Below, one piece after another: positions 18,813 through 27,638 of a stretch of DNA of 64,000 nucleotides; positions within the stretch are counted from its first letter, which is position 1, and the number at the start of each line of letters is the position of its first letter. The notes beneath the pieces are model-generated. The model was given only the letters and a program-made list of their open reading frames with translations. It did not search any database and was not told the origin of the DNA. Position numbers and translations under genes: made by a program. This DNA comes from JAZKBN01 sp040388605 (GTDB lineage Bacteria; Bacteroidota; Bacteroidia; Cytophagales; Flexibacteraceae), in NCBI GenBank assembly GCA_040388605.1, contig JAZKBN010000027.1, positions 1 to 64,000 on the forward strand, written 5' to 3'.

Positions 18813-19031
18813 CTACTTACATTTTCCGTTATCAATACAGCCGTAGTTATTCAATTTACTTGTGTCTCCCTTTGAACGGTAGTATGATTTTACATAAGTA
18901 CCTTTCTTTGTATAGTGAGCGCTCACATGCACGTCTGACCATTTAGTTTTGTAGGTTCTTGCGAAAGTGTCGAGTGCAGGAGCGGAGATCAGAGCTAAAG
19001 CAACCAGCGACAATAGGATTTTTTTAAGCAT
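18813..19031 (-). CDS. Small secreted Cys/Lys-rich protein
   Basis: The protein is 72 aa from the ATG at 19031, chosen because it begins a good signal peptide (MLKKILLSLVALALISAPAL, cleavage near DTFA). The mature part is basic with two C-terminal cysteines (CIDNGKC), enough for one disulfide. Function is unknown. It ends in TAG. Confidence 0.5.
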   Translation of the reverse strand: MLKKILLSLVALALISAPALDTFARTYKTKWSDVHVSAHYTKKGTYVKSYYRSKGDTSKLNNYGCIDNGKCK

Positions 19032-19101
19032 AGCAGGCGAAAAAGTAAAGGTTATACATGGACAGTATGGAAGCGATGAGCGAAAGCAAGGCAAAGTGAC
19101 T

Positions 19102-19620
19102 CTATAAGCTCTCTTTTACCCTATCATACATAGCCTTTAAACCCGGGCTTTTTTTCAGCTTCCCGTCAAGGGCAAGGCCGTTTCCAACGCTACACATATC
19201 GGCAAAGCCCTGTATAATGACATTTTCGAGGACATCAACTTCTGAGTATACCGTGCGGAAATCCACTCCCATGACTAATCAGAGCATTTTAAGGGTAACC
19301 TCGCCCTCTTTTATAAAAGGGTACTCATAGGTATAAAAACAGTCGAGCAGGAAATCCTGTATGCAGTATTTGGTTTCGTCAAAGCCCTGGCGGTTTGTGG
19401 TAACGAGCGGCAGCTTTGTCGAACAAAGCTGCATTCATGCCTTGTCGGCATAGCTTATCACTATATGCTTTGGGTCTATAAAGTTATGGATGCTGCCCTG
19501 CTTGAATACGGTGTTGATATGGGCAAAAAGGGATACCGCGTAGCGGTTAGTCCTCTGTATATAAAATAGAGCATCATTTGAGTAAGCTGTTCCCTTTACT
19601 TTGCTTCTGCCTGTTTTCAT
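19102..19620 (-). CDS. Hypothetical protein under LexA-like box, UGA read as Gly
   Basis: The protein is 172 aa from the ATG at 19620 to the TAG at 19102, with TGA codons at leftmost bases 19435 and 19279. Translation may instead start at a TTG at 19671. The sequence (SNDALFYIQRTNRYAVSLFAH; FIDPKHIVISYADKA-G-MQL) does not match a family I can name. An SOS-box-like palindrome lies 64-83 bp upstream of the ATG, and the lexA-like gene ends 114 bp upstream on the same strand. A DNA-damage-controlled function is therefore likely but unproven. Confidence 0.5.
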
Positions 19621-19683
19621 GGTAGACCGTAATAAATTGTAAATGCCATTGGTATAATCGGCATTGTACAAAACTCTGATTGA

Positions 19684-19703
19684 AAGTAAACACCTGTTTA
19701 CTT
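19684..19703. promoter_or_regulatory. LexA-box-like palindrome
   Basis: AAGTAAACA-CC-TGTTTACTT is a perfect inverted repeat apart from its two central bases. The 12-bp core GTAAACAGGTGT is shared with the site at 20337-20352 in front of the lexA-like gene. Confidence 0.6.
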
Positions 19704-19733
19704 ATTCCGGTTGACTTTTTAACATGCCCGTCC

Positions 19734-20333
19734 TTAATTATATGTTCTGAACGATGATATTACCTTGCCGACTATGTTTCGCTCGGTTGTAGGGTAAATA
19801 TCCGGGTAGTTCTTTTGAGCGTTGGCCGCACGCAGGAAGTAGCCGCTTTCAGTACCCATCAACAGCTTTACAGTGCTTGCGGTTTCAATCATGGCCACTA
19901 CCGTATCGCCCGTTTTATAGGGGGCTATTTTATCCACCACCACATAATCGCCGGGCTGGATACCTGCGTCAACCATGCTGTCTCAGGCTACCTTAATAGC
20001 AATGGTGGTATTGGGATTCCTGATAAGTGCAGACTGTATATTAATACTTTCAAGCATTTGCTCTTCGACCCGTGCGGGTACTCCGGCCTGAACTGTAGCG
20101 TAAGTCGGTATGGCCATTAATTCGTCCGTAGGCTGATACCCGGCATCTGATTTTGTCATGTATCCTGCTTCGATTAATGAATGGAGAAATAAGGAGATAC
20201 CGCGCTTGGACTTTACTCAAAGCACATCTGCCAATTCCTGAAACGTAGGCAAACTATGATGTTCAAACAGGTATTTCCTGAGTTTTGGTAACAGCTCGTT
20301 AAACCTCGAAATTCTTGGCATGTGCGCTTTCAT
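19734..20333 (-). CDS. LexA-like repressor (S24 peptidase) with UGA read as Gly
   Basis: The protein is 199 aa from the ATG at 20333 to the TAA at 19734, with two TGA codons (leftmost bases 20217 and 19983). Residues about 28-60 form the LexA winged helix: LPTFQELADVL-G-VKSKRG...LIEAGYM, where Gly is the helix-turn residue. The C-terminus is an S24 self-cleaving peptidase: KVA-G-DSMVDAGIQPGDYVVVD with catalytic Ser in GDSM, and Lys in STVKLLMG. Both TGAs fall on the most conserved glycines of the family. It should repress target promoters until DNA damage triggers autocleavage. A matching operator overlaps its own promoter (20337-20352). Confidence 0.85.
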
Positions 20334-20336
20334 AAT

Positions 20337-20352
20337 GTAAACAGGTGTATAT
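20337..20352. promoter_or_regulatory. LexA-box-like site upstream of lexA
   Basis: GTAAACAGGTGTATAT starts 4 bp before the start codon of the repressor gene and shares GTAAACAGGTGT with the palindrome at 19684-19703. This suggests autorepression. Confidence 0.5.
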
Positions 20353-20383
20353 TAATGATTTGTCCGGCTATTTCAAGGCCATA

Positions 20384-20412
20384 AAAACCTGCATGTGATT
20401 CATGCAGGTTTT
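20384..20412 (-). terminator. Bidirectional-type hairpin terminator
   Basis: AAAACCTGCATG and CATGCAGGTTTT form a perfect 12-bp stem with a 5-nt loop, 14 nt after the TAA of the gene ending at 20426. The A- and T-tracts would allow termination on either strand. Confidence 0.75.
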
Positions 20413-20425
20413 ATACTTGTAAACC

Positions 20426-20869
20426 TTAATATCAGGCCCGCTCAATGCTCACACTTGTCTTGTGGTTGTTGTTCCGGTGCCAGTTGCCGCTTCGGCTAAG
20501 GCTTTCGTTTCCCAAGTCCTCACGACTATGGCTGTCTTTCACCACCAGGCGGTAACCTTCGTCGTTATTGAAATATAGGGTATCTGTTTTCAAGCCTTCC
20601 TGCTCTTTAACTTTGGCATACACTTCCGATACAATTTCGGCTACTTCCTCAACGGGTATGGCGCGTAATACGTCCCGGTCAATAACCAAGTCGCCGTTAA
20701 AATCGTAATGGAAGTATTGTTCGGAGCGCTGCCATTTGTTGGCTTTAGGTTTCGGTTTTTCCGCCTCCGGCTGCGTTTCGCCGTTATCGTGCTGCTCATT
20801 TCCTGAATTCAGGTCGTTGTTTTCAAACTCCTGCTGTTGGTCTTCTGAGTACTCGTTTTTCTTGCCCAT
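20426..20869 (-). CDS. Hypothetical charged protein
   Basis: The N-terminal ~50 residues are Glu/Asn/Gln-rich and probably disordered (MGKKNEYSEDQQQEF). A compact domain follows (YFHYDFNGDLVIDRDVLRAIP...). In the standard code it ends at the TGA at 20432. If UGA is Gly, as in its neighbours, it runs two residues further (Gly-Tyr) to the TAA at 20426, and I give that end. It lies between the lexA-like gene and ardC. Function is unknown. Confidence 0.55.
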
Positions 20870-21051
20870 TGCTTTATAAGGGGTTTAGGTTTTGGGGTTT
20901 AGTTTTTACCGTTATTGGCAAGGGTGGTATAGTTACGTATATTTAATATTCTGATTATGAATGCCGTTTTAGGTTGACAGCTTATGAATTTATGGTTTGA
21001 GTGGAATAAAAAGAGCCGTACTGAAACAGTATGGCGCTTAATGCTTAATGC

Positions 21052-21948
21052 TTAATCGTTCTCGGCCTCCTGCCTGATGCCCAAGAGCCAGTCTACGGCT
21101 TTTTGAGCCTGCCCGGCTGCTGTAACAAGCAATCGCTTGTCTTCCTTAATAGTTCTCAGCCAGCTTTGCAGATACGCAGTTGAATTGTTGAGTACATCGC
21201 TTAAAATGCCGACTTCCTGGCATAAGAAACTGGCTCCCATTTCGGCTATCAGCTCCTCTTTGCCGTAATCATAGCTTCCGAAGTTGGTCGGCAGTGTTAC
21301 AGCCTCCCGATTCAAACGCTTTTGATGCCCTGTACTATGGATAATCTCGTGAAACAAGGTGGCATAATAGGCTTCCTGCTTTGCAAACAGCTTGTTATCA
21401 GGCATAGTTATGTAGTCCTCAGATGGAACATAATATGCCTTGTCGCCTTTTACCCGAATATCAGGCAGTTTAGGTTTCAGGAAGGACACCAAGCGCGAAG
21501 CTTTCAGAGGTACGCCTAAATGGCTGTTGGTTTGAAGCGCAGGCAGTTTCCAGTCCACGCCTTCCACTTGGCTAATGTTAAAGACATAGTAGTATTTCAG
21601 GAAGGCTCGCTTTTCAAGAGTTTTAATCTGGTCGGGCCTTGGGCTGGTTATTCGCTTGCCGTTCCGGTCATAGTACAGCCAGTTCCAGTAAGTAACCATA
21701 GCTGCTTTACTGCCCTTGATAACATTGCCGCCTAAATCTTTCGCCTGTTTAAAGGTGAGATAATAGGGATGCTCGTAAGGCAGCATGTGGAGCAACAAAG
21801 CATTTATGCCTCTATACTCCTTTTGCGTTACGTAGTTTTTAGGCAAGCCATAGGTGCTCCAAGGCTTTTGCCAAGGGATTATGCCCTGTCCGAGTTTTTG
21901 AATGATCAGGTCGGTGACCTGTTGGTAGATGTCTGTTTTGGGTTCCAT
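21052..21948 (-). CDS. ArdC-like antirestriction protein / zincin metallopeptidase
   Basis: This 298-aa protein has an N-terminal ssDNA-binding domain (residues about 1-110, DLIIQKLGQGIIPWQKPW, the DUF1738/ArdC signature) and a C-terminal metallopeptidase-like domain with FHEIIHSTGH at about 200-209 (HExxH zinc motif) and downstream EELIAEMGASFL. ArdC proteins enter with transferred DNA and protect it from restriction. It contains no in-frame TGA, unlike its immediate neighbours, and ends in TAA. Confidence 0.85.
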   Translation of the reverse strand: MEPKTDIYQQVTDLIIQKLGQGIIPWQKPWSTYGLPKNYVTQKEYRGINALLLHMLPYEHPYYLTFKQAKDLGGNVIKGSKAAMVTYWNWLYYDRNGKRITSPRPDQIKTLEKRAFLKYYYVFNISQVEGVDWKLPALQTNSHLGVPLKASRLVSFLKPKLPDIRVKGDKAYYVPSEDYITMPDNKLFAKQEAYYATLFHEIIHSTGHQKRLNREAVTLPTNFGSYDYGKEELIAEMGASFLCQEVGILSDVLNNSTAYLQSWLRTIKEDKRLLVTAAGQAQKAVDWLLGIRQEAEND

Positions 21949-22046
21949 TTCCGTAAGTTTTTGGGTTTACGGAAGTGGTATAAGGCATTTTTAATAAGTT
22001 CTGATTAAGATGAAAATACGCTATGCCCAATTGTAGATTTACGGCA

Positions 22047-25000
22047 CTATAAATCAGCGAGCAACTTTAAACCCTTTTCCTTTAGTTCCGGGAAAGAAAT
22101 TAAGGGAAGAGGCGAGCTATCACCCATGATATACTTAACAGATGCCACTTCTGCTGTAAGTAAGAAGGATTTAATAATTATTTCAGACTTAGCATTTAAA
22201 AAAGCTCCAAGCTTGCTTTTGTTCTTTAGCAACCATTCATGCCTATCTACATGTCTTTGTATTTTCTTCTTCTGTCCCGGTCTCCCTACATAACTATCCT
22301 GTTCAGTTTTCATTTCATGAATATTTTTTGCTTGATGAGTACGTTTACATTCTATATTATAAGCAATAGAGGTATTTGAATCAAAAACAAGAATATCTAT
22401 ATCACCGTAATTTTTGTCAGCTCGTAGGTGACCATTTGTAGTAATTGTAACCTCAAAATCAGAGACAAACAGGTCCGGAAAAGATTTAAACCATTTCAAA
22501 ACTCTTTTTCTGAACGACTTACCTAGTTCTTCATTATTCTCACCTAAAAGGAGATTTATATTTTCTTTTCCATATTTCAGCCGACCATTTCGGAAAAGCT
22601 GCTCAATCTGCTTGGCTGCCGTTACAGCGCTACGAATACCCCACATTAGACAAGGTAGGCCACTGTCATCCTTAAATTCAACAATAGGCCTTCTAAGTAG
22701 ACTGAACTCCCGATTATATTTCCACGGAAAGACATCTTCATTCTTATAACCTTCCGGTGCGGTAAAGTATTCGCCTCGTTCTTGTAGTGAAAGTAAATCT
22801 AAACACACTTTAAGTTTATCAATCGATTCAAACAAGTCAGTACTGAAGTTCTCTAAGAAAAGTTCTTTGGAGATAATTACTACTGATGATTCAAAATTTA
22901 TCCCGTAATTGGCAATTTTCGTCAACACCTCAAAAATCAATGATAAGGAAACGCCCCAATCAAGCATAAATGCGTTGTTTACTCTGTCTCTATAAATGTT
23001 ATTATCTTCAGGGTGTACAGGTGCTATTTCTGATTCAAAGAATGAGTCGAATATATCAACATATCCCTCAATCTCAGCGTATGTATTTGCATTAGAAAAA
23101 GGGATAATCATATCAGATTGAAATGGGCTTTCTACCGCCAAACGCCCAGATGGCAGCACTTCAATAGTAGGCTCATCCAGTCCAAACCGAATTGAATCGC
23201 TTACCATACCAAAATTTAATGCCTCACTGAATACCGCCAATAACTTGTCTACATCATTATAGCCTGGTATCTTATTTCCCTTGGCTGGTTTGGCAGCTAT
23301 GTATTCTATCAAACACCGAACACACAATGACGTTTTCACCGAATCCCTTTCAGTGCTCAAAAGACCTTGCACAATTTTATCTTTATTACCAAAGCAAAGT
23401 ATTTTTGCAGGAATAATAATCCGCTTATAAGAACGCTCAAATGTTATTGCTTCATTTAGCCGCATTAAAAAATCCAATAATTCCACATTCTTGTATACAT
23501 CAAGCAGTATTTGCAGGTGCTCAAAGAGTTTTTTAACTGCGTAATTGCAGAATTCGGCTTTATCATTACCGTTATTAAATACTTTCAATTTTTTAGGATA
23601 ATCAATAATATCTAAGAAATTATCCAATAGTAAATTAACTTCTGCCGGAGTTATATTTTGAACAGGCTCTAACCATCTGTTATCCAATCTTAAATCATTA
23701 TTAGAATTTAACACAAGAATCATTTTCGCACTGCCAAGGGGCATAATACGATCAAAATGTTCCTGAAATACAGTAAAATCAATTTTTAATAACAAAAAAT
23801 CATTAAACGCCTGAATTAAGGCAAATACAATTTTACGTTCTCCTTCATTATTTGAGCTTTTTAACAATGTAAAAACACCACCGGGTATTCTGACTAACAA
23901 AACACCATCTTCATTGTATTTGAACTTGAAGTCCATGTCACCCTGCGCCATACCTTCTATATTTTCTAAATCACTCTTGAAAAAACAATCATCTAACTGC
24001 AACTCTATAACCAAAACCTTATTTGAATACTTGACAAAAAAGATCTCTGAGATGGTGCTTAAGCGATTCAACCAAAAGGCAACTGAAGCAATTGTTGTTT
24101 GATAAACGCCAATGCTTATATTGGTTACAAATTTTCCCTTAATCCAAATTGGAATTCGATATGAAGTAATAACTAATTCCGAAGAATCACTATCTGCCAA
24201 TTTATAGATACTATCGTATCCATCAAAACGTTCTACTAAATTATATCCAAGAATACTATTATTAAGAGATATAACGCCTTTAAAATCACGCGTTCGCTTT
24301 GCTTCCCTATAAATATCTGCGCCAGACCCCGGTACTATTGCCAAAGTATGACCCACGGGTTTATCAGAAGCATAAAAGCTTTCATCTCTATCTTTGTAGA
24401 CAGAGTATGTGTCAAGTGTGTCAAAACTATTTATTTCCGATTTTTTTGTAAATTCTCGGTATACAAATGCGAACTTATATAATGATAATGGCCCCCACTC
24501 TCTACTTGCAGCAAGATTAATAAATTCAAAGGCTTTAAATAAGCATATTTCCTCGTTATATTTTTCCTTATTATAATAAAATGCAGCCCCATCTCCAATT
24601 TCAGGAAGTACATATAAGACGAGTATGTTAGAGTCTGCATATTTTGATTGACTACGCATAAAACTTAACACTTCATCAACTCTATTCGATATACCTTCAT
24701 TATTCGCACCTTCAAAATCTTCAAGCTCATACTCATCATATTTACTCTTTATATTTACCAGCTCTGGATAAACAAAATAACAAAATCCGTTAGTATCAAA
24801 CTGAAACACATTTTCACGCATTGGTATTTTATTACGATTCTCTGGGATAGGAAAATCAAAAATTTCCCATCTCATTCCTAAGCACCCAAGCATACAATTA
24901 TTCCAAAGCAAGTCATTGTATGATTTAATAAATTCATTGGTGCAGCTATGTTTTATAACTGTATTTACTACATATTCGTTAATTGCTAATAGTTGTGCAG

Positions 25001-25847
25001 TTATGAGGGGGAAATGCAAACTATTACCAACCAATACAAGAGGGGTATAAAGTAATGGATTCAAATTAGGATCTGAAAAATCTATCCTTTTATCGCTATG
25101 GTTTAAAATTAGAGAAGCAAGTGTTTCATCTGATATGTTGTTAATACGGCATATATATTGCACTTCCGAGAGAGGTATTGAATAATCAACTATCTCATTC
25201 GGAACAATAATTTTACGGTTTTTGGCCTCAGTAAATAAATTGCCTGAAATGCCAGCTTTATCAAATATGTGTTTGCCCAATTCCAATAGCAGCATCGCAC
25301 CTTGATAAATTTCATCCTTACATACTTCCGAAATCTTACTGGTTAACAGAAAAACTGATTCACTTATTGCTTTGAATACATCACCGCTTCTTGTTGCAAT
25401 TCCAGGCATAACCGTAAAATTTCCGCCATGAAATAGAGCTGTTTCCGTAAAGAAATTTCCAGGCATATCTTCCATCATAGAATATGGATAGTTGCTTTTT
25501 ATCTCTCTTTTGAGTCGGCTCAATTCGACCGGGGCATTATTATTTATCCCCCTAAACATCTCTAACGCCATCTCTTCAATCCTGACATTCTTACCGTGAT
25601 TTTCAGCAATCAGTTGAATTCCAACAAGGCAGTTAAAAGCATCAGCTGTATCATGGGTTGAAATGTAATCTATGAATGAATTGCTTACTGCTTGCTTCCT
25701 GTTTGGACGTACACCACTTAGCATTTTCTTAATGCTATTTAAATATGCCTGCTCCGAATGACTTTTTTCATCATTGGCAAGACAGCATTTCTTATACTTT
25801 TTCCCGCTACCGCAAGAGCATGGGTCATTTCTTCCTAGTTGAGACAT
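22047..25847 (-). CDS. Very large SEC-C / PD-(D/E)XK nuclease protein
   Basis: The protein is 1266 aa from the ATG at 25847; upstream in-frame codons exist to 25931, but the SEC-C motif starts right after this Met. Residues about 5-22 are a SEC-C zinc motif (GRNDPCSCGSGKKYKKCC). The last ~130 residues contain a restriction-like nuclease core, GDIDILVFD followed by YNIECKRTHQ (D...ExK). The ~1000-residue middle has no domain I recognise. It sits alone between ArdC and the element-1 integrase, the same slot used by other defence cargo in element 2. The ends suggest a nucleic-acid-targeting defence effector; this is inference. It has no TGA in 1266 codons and ends in TAG. Confidence 0.6.
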   Translation of the reverse strand: MSQLGRNDPCSCGSGKKYKKCCLANDEKSHSEQAYLNSIKKMLSGVRPNRKQAVSNSFIDYISTHDTADAFNCLVGIQLIAENHGKNVRIEEMALEMFRGINNNAPVELSRLKREIKSNYPYSMMEDMPGNFFTETALFHGGNFTVMPGIATRSGDVFKAISESVFLLTSKISEVCKDEIYQGAMLLLELGKHIFDKAGISGNLFTEAKNRKIIVPNEIVDYSIPLSEVQYICRINNISDETLASLILNHSDKRIDFSDPNLNPLLYTPLVLVGNSLHFPLITAQLLAINEYVVNTVIKHSCTNEFIKSYNDLLWNNCMLGCLGMRWEIFDFPIPENRNKIPMRENVFQFDTNGFCYFVYPELVNIKSKYDEYELEDFEGANNEGISNRVDEVLSFMRSQSKYADSNILVLYVLPEIGDGAAFYYNKEKYNEEICLFKAFEFINLAASREWGPLSLYKFAFVYREFTKKSEINSFDTLDTYSVYKDRDESFYASDKPVGHTLAIVPGSGADIYREAKRTRDFKGVISLNNSILGYNLVERFDGYDSIYKLADSDSSELVITSYRIPIWIKGKFVTNISIGVYQTTIASVAFWLNRLSTISEIFFVKYSNKVLVIELQLDDCFFKSDLENIEGMAQGDMDFKFKYNEDGVLLVRIPGGVFTLLKSSNNEGERKIVFALIQAFNDFLLLKIDFTVFQEHFDRIMPLGSAKMILVLNSNNDLRLDNRWLEPVQNITPAEVNLLLDNFLDIIDYPKKLKVFNNGNDKAEFCNYAVKKLFEHLQILLDVYKNVELLDFLMRLNEAITFERSYKRIIIPAKILCFGNKDKIVQGLLSTERDSVKTSLCVRCLIEYIAAKPAKGNKIPGYNDVDKLLAVFSEALNFGMVSDSIRFGLDEPTIEVLPSGRLAVESPFQSDMIIPFSNANTYAEIEGYVDIFDSFFESEIAPVHPEDNNIYRDRVNNAFMLDWGVSLSLIFEVLTKIANYGINFESSVVIISKELFLENFSTDLFESIDKLKVCLDLLSLQERGEYFTAPEGYKNEDVFPWKYNREFSLLRRPIVEFKDDSGLPCLMWGIRSAVTAAKQIEQLFRNGRLKYGKENINLLLGENNEELGKSFRKRVLKWFKSFPDLFVSDFEVTITTNGHLRADKNYGDIDILVFDSNTSIAYNIECKRTHQAKNIHEMKTEQDSYVGRPGQKKKIQRHVDRHEWLLKNKSKLGAFLNAKSEIIIKSFLLTAEVASVKYIMGDSSPLPLISFPELKEKGLKLLADL

Positions 25848-26011
25848 TGGACTTGTTGAGCAATGATTAATATAAGCAGCTAATTTACAGATAAAAAAAT
25901 CGTATTGTAAAATATAATTTTGTGGATACAAATCATATCCGTAAATTACTTAAAGCGATATAATGCAGCTGATTATATCGCTTTAATTTGGGCATTTTAA
26001 AAATTAACCTT

Positions 26012-27253
26012 CTAAAACAGCCGCTTACTCATTTCCTCCCGTAAATCATCCTCAAAGCTGGCCAAGTAGCTTTCAGTAGTCCGCATATCCGTATGCCCGA
26101 GGCTTTCCGATATAAACTCAATACTTGCTCCCGACCTTTTGAGCACGGTCGAAAAGGTATGCCGCGCTGTATAGGTAGTAACAGGTATCTCTATACCAAG
26201 CTCTGCCGATATGGTTTTCAGCCATCTATTTATATTGTGTACGACTTGCTTTGAGACGACGAAGCGACGCTCTGCATCCATGCCAGGCTCATAGAAACGA
26301 AATATATAAGTGTCAGGATGCTTCGGCTTCTGTCCCCAGCGTTCTATGATTGCAACCGCTATCTCCGGAAGGTGAGCAATAACTGGCTTAGGATTGCTCC
26401 GAGTGGTGCGCTCTGTCTTCTGGCGTATGAAACTTATCTTGTTACCTTGAATATTGCTGTACTTCAGATTGCAGAGATCCTTTATATTCATACCATTGCA
26501 GGCATAAATTAACAGCCACAGGTCACGGGCCTGTTCCTCTATTGTGCCCGGGTTTTTAGGCTTATAATTAGTAATCTTGACCACATCGTCCTTAGTGAGG
26601 GCTTTTTTCACGTTGGCCCCTGTTGGGATTTGGTATTTGCGCTTGCCGAATGGGTAGAAATTGGACTGCACTATACCCTTCTCTATGGCATAGTTGAAAA
26701 TGGTGCGCAGCGCTCGGAGATACATACCTACCGTTGTAAGGGAGTTACCCGAGTCCGTCATTGTCTTTTCATACTTTGTCAGGAAGGTCGGAGTTATATC
26801 CTCAAAATAAGGGCTATCGGAAAATTTACGAAGGGAAACTAGTGCCGTATTATATGAGCTTGCGGTTCCCGCCCTGTCCTCTGCCCGTAGGTTTGCTACA
26901 TAGGCATCAAACACCTTATATACTGTTCGGTCTTTGGGAATTGATGTTCCGCTATCCTGTACCGGGACACCATTATATACATCCTCAAATCGCTTAATGG
27001 TAAAGGCTCCGAGGCCATCAATGATTTGCCTGGCCTTTGCCTCAATGTCCGCTATCCTGTTTGACAGTTCTTTGAGCCTGCCTCTGCCCTTTGCCTCGGT
27101 TACCTTTTTCCAGTCTTCCGGGGTAAGGGACTCATCAATACCGAAATAATACCGCTTCCGAAGGTGGGTTATTCGTAGCTTTAAGGGGTATGTACCGTCC
27201 TTTTTTTGTTTCCTTTCGTCCAGCATAACGCAGGAAGTGGCCTTGTTTTCCAT
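26012..27253 (-). CDS. Tyrosine recombinase, element-1 integrase
   Basis: The protein is 413 aa from the ATG at 27253 (MENKATSCVML), the position matching its relative at 58528-59772. It has an arm-binding N-terminus (KDGTYPLKLRITHLRKRYYF), a SAM-like core-binding domain, and a catalytic domain with QKTER, TARHTFSTVLKRSG, ESLGHTDMRTTESYL (His and the Tyr nucleophile). The first catalytic Arg is not obvious (NGMNIKDL), a deviation known in some Bacteroidota element integrases. It lies at the right end of element 1, 155 bp from the tRNA-Asn direct repeat, and should catalyse integration there. It ends in TAG. Confidence 0.85.
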   Translation of the reverse strand: MENKATSCVMLDERKQKKDGTYPLKLRITHLRKRYYFGIDESLTPEDWKKVTEAKGRGRLKELSNRIADIEAKARQIIDGLGAFTIKRFEDVYNGVPVQDSGTSIPKDRTVYKVFDAYVANLRAEDRAGTASSYNTALVSLRKFSDSPYFEDITPTFLTKYEKTMTDSGNSLTTVGMYLRALRTIFNYAIEKGIVQSNFYPFGKRKYQIPTGANVKKALTKDDVVKITNYKPKNPGTIEEQARDLWLLIYACNGMNIKDLCNLKYSNIQGNKISFIRQKTERTTRSNPKPVIAHLPEIAVAIIERWGQKPKHPDTYIFRFYEPGMDAERRFVVSKQVVHNINRWLKTISAELGIEIPVTTYTARHTFSTVLKRSGASIEFISESLGHTDMRTTESYLASFEDDLREEMSKRLF

Positions 27254-27269
27254 GATTACAGAAAGTAAA

Positions 27270-27294
27270 TTTGCACACAATTTGATACACAAAG
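27270..27294. repeat. Integrase arm-type sites (TTTGATACACA type)
   Basis: TTTGCACACA and TTTGATACACA are two imperfect direct repeats between the element-1 integrase and its att core. The same repeats occur at 60018-60042 at the left end of element 3, suggesting shared integrase specificity. Confidence 0.5.
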
Positions 27295-27407
27295 GTCGTA
27301 GATAAGGTGGTAAAACACAAGGTAAAAGCGGAAAAATAAATTTATAACAACTTGATTTATAGCAGTATATCAAAAAATATCGAAGCAAATAAAAACGTAA
27401 AAATATG

Positions 27408-27490
27408 ACTGTTAATCAGGGGGTACTTGGTTCAAGCCCAAGAGAAAGCGCAGATTATCAAGGCCTTACAAAGCGATTTGTAAGGCCTTT
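27408..27490 (+). repeat. att direct repeat, tRNA-Asn(GUU) 3' half plus terminator
   Basis: The sequence starts in the anticodon loop (CTGTTAA, anticodon GTT). It continues through the variable loop and a perfect T arm (CTTGG-TTCAAGC-CCAAG), then the acceptor strand and discriminator G. A 13-bp terminator hairpin AAGGCCTTACAAA/TTTGTAAGGCCTT and T-run follow. The copy at 59929-60012 differs at one position (A versus C before CTTGG) over the ~83 bp. No 5' tRNA half is present, so this is an element junction rather than the intact tRNA gene. Confidence 0.85.
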
Positions 27491-27494
27491 TTTG

Positions 27495-27521
27495 TTTTTT
27501 GCCCAGTTTTTTGCCCAGTAA
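27495..27521. repeat. Integrase arm-type sites (TTTTTTGCCCAG type), left end of element 2
   Basis: TTTTTTGCCCAG occurs twice in tandem just inside the att core. The same doublet lies at 59791-59814, next to the element-2 integrase, marking the two ends of one element. Confidence 0.6.
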
Positions 27522-27638
27522 GTGCCGGAGATAAAACCAACCAAAAGTAAAAGCTGCTGGCCAATTGGTTTTTCGCAGCGGACGCTACAAAAGCAAAAAG
27601 CGCCCATAAGGCGCTTCCAAGTTGTTGTGTATAGAGTA

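Noticed and set aside
3513..20333. UGA codons as selenocysteine or as tryptophan
   Set aside because: The positions with known motifs are conserved Gly (GDSM, GGG, GHY), not Cys or Trp. TGG encodes Trp in the same genes, and no general SECIS pattern follows the codons.
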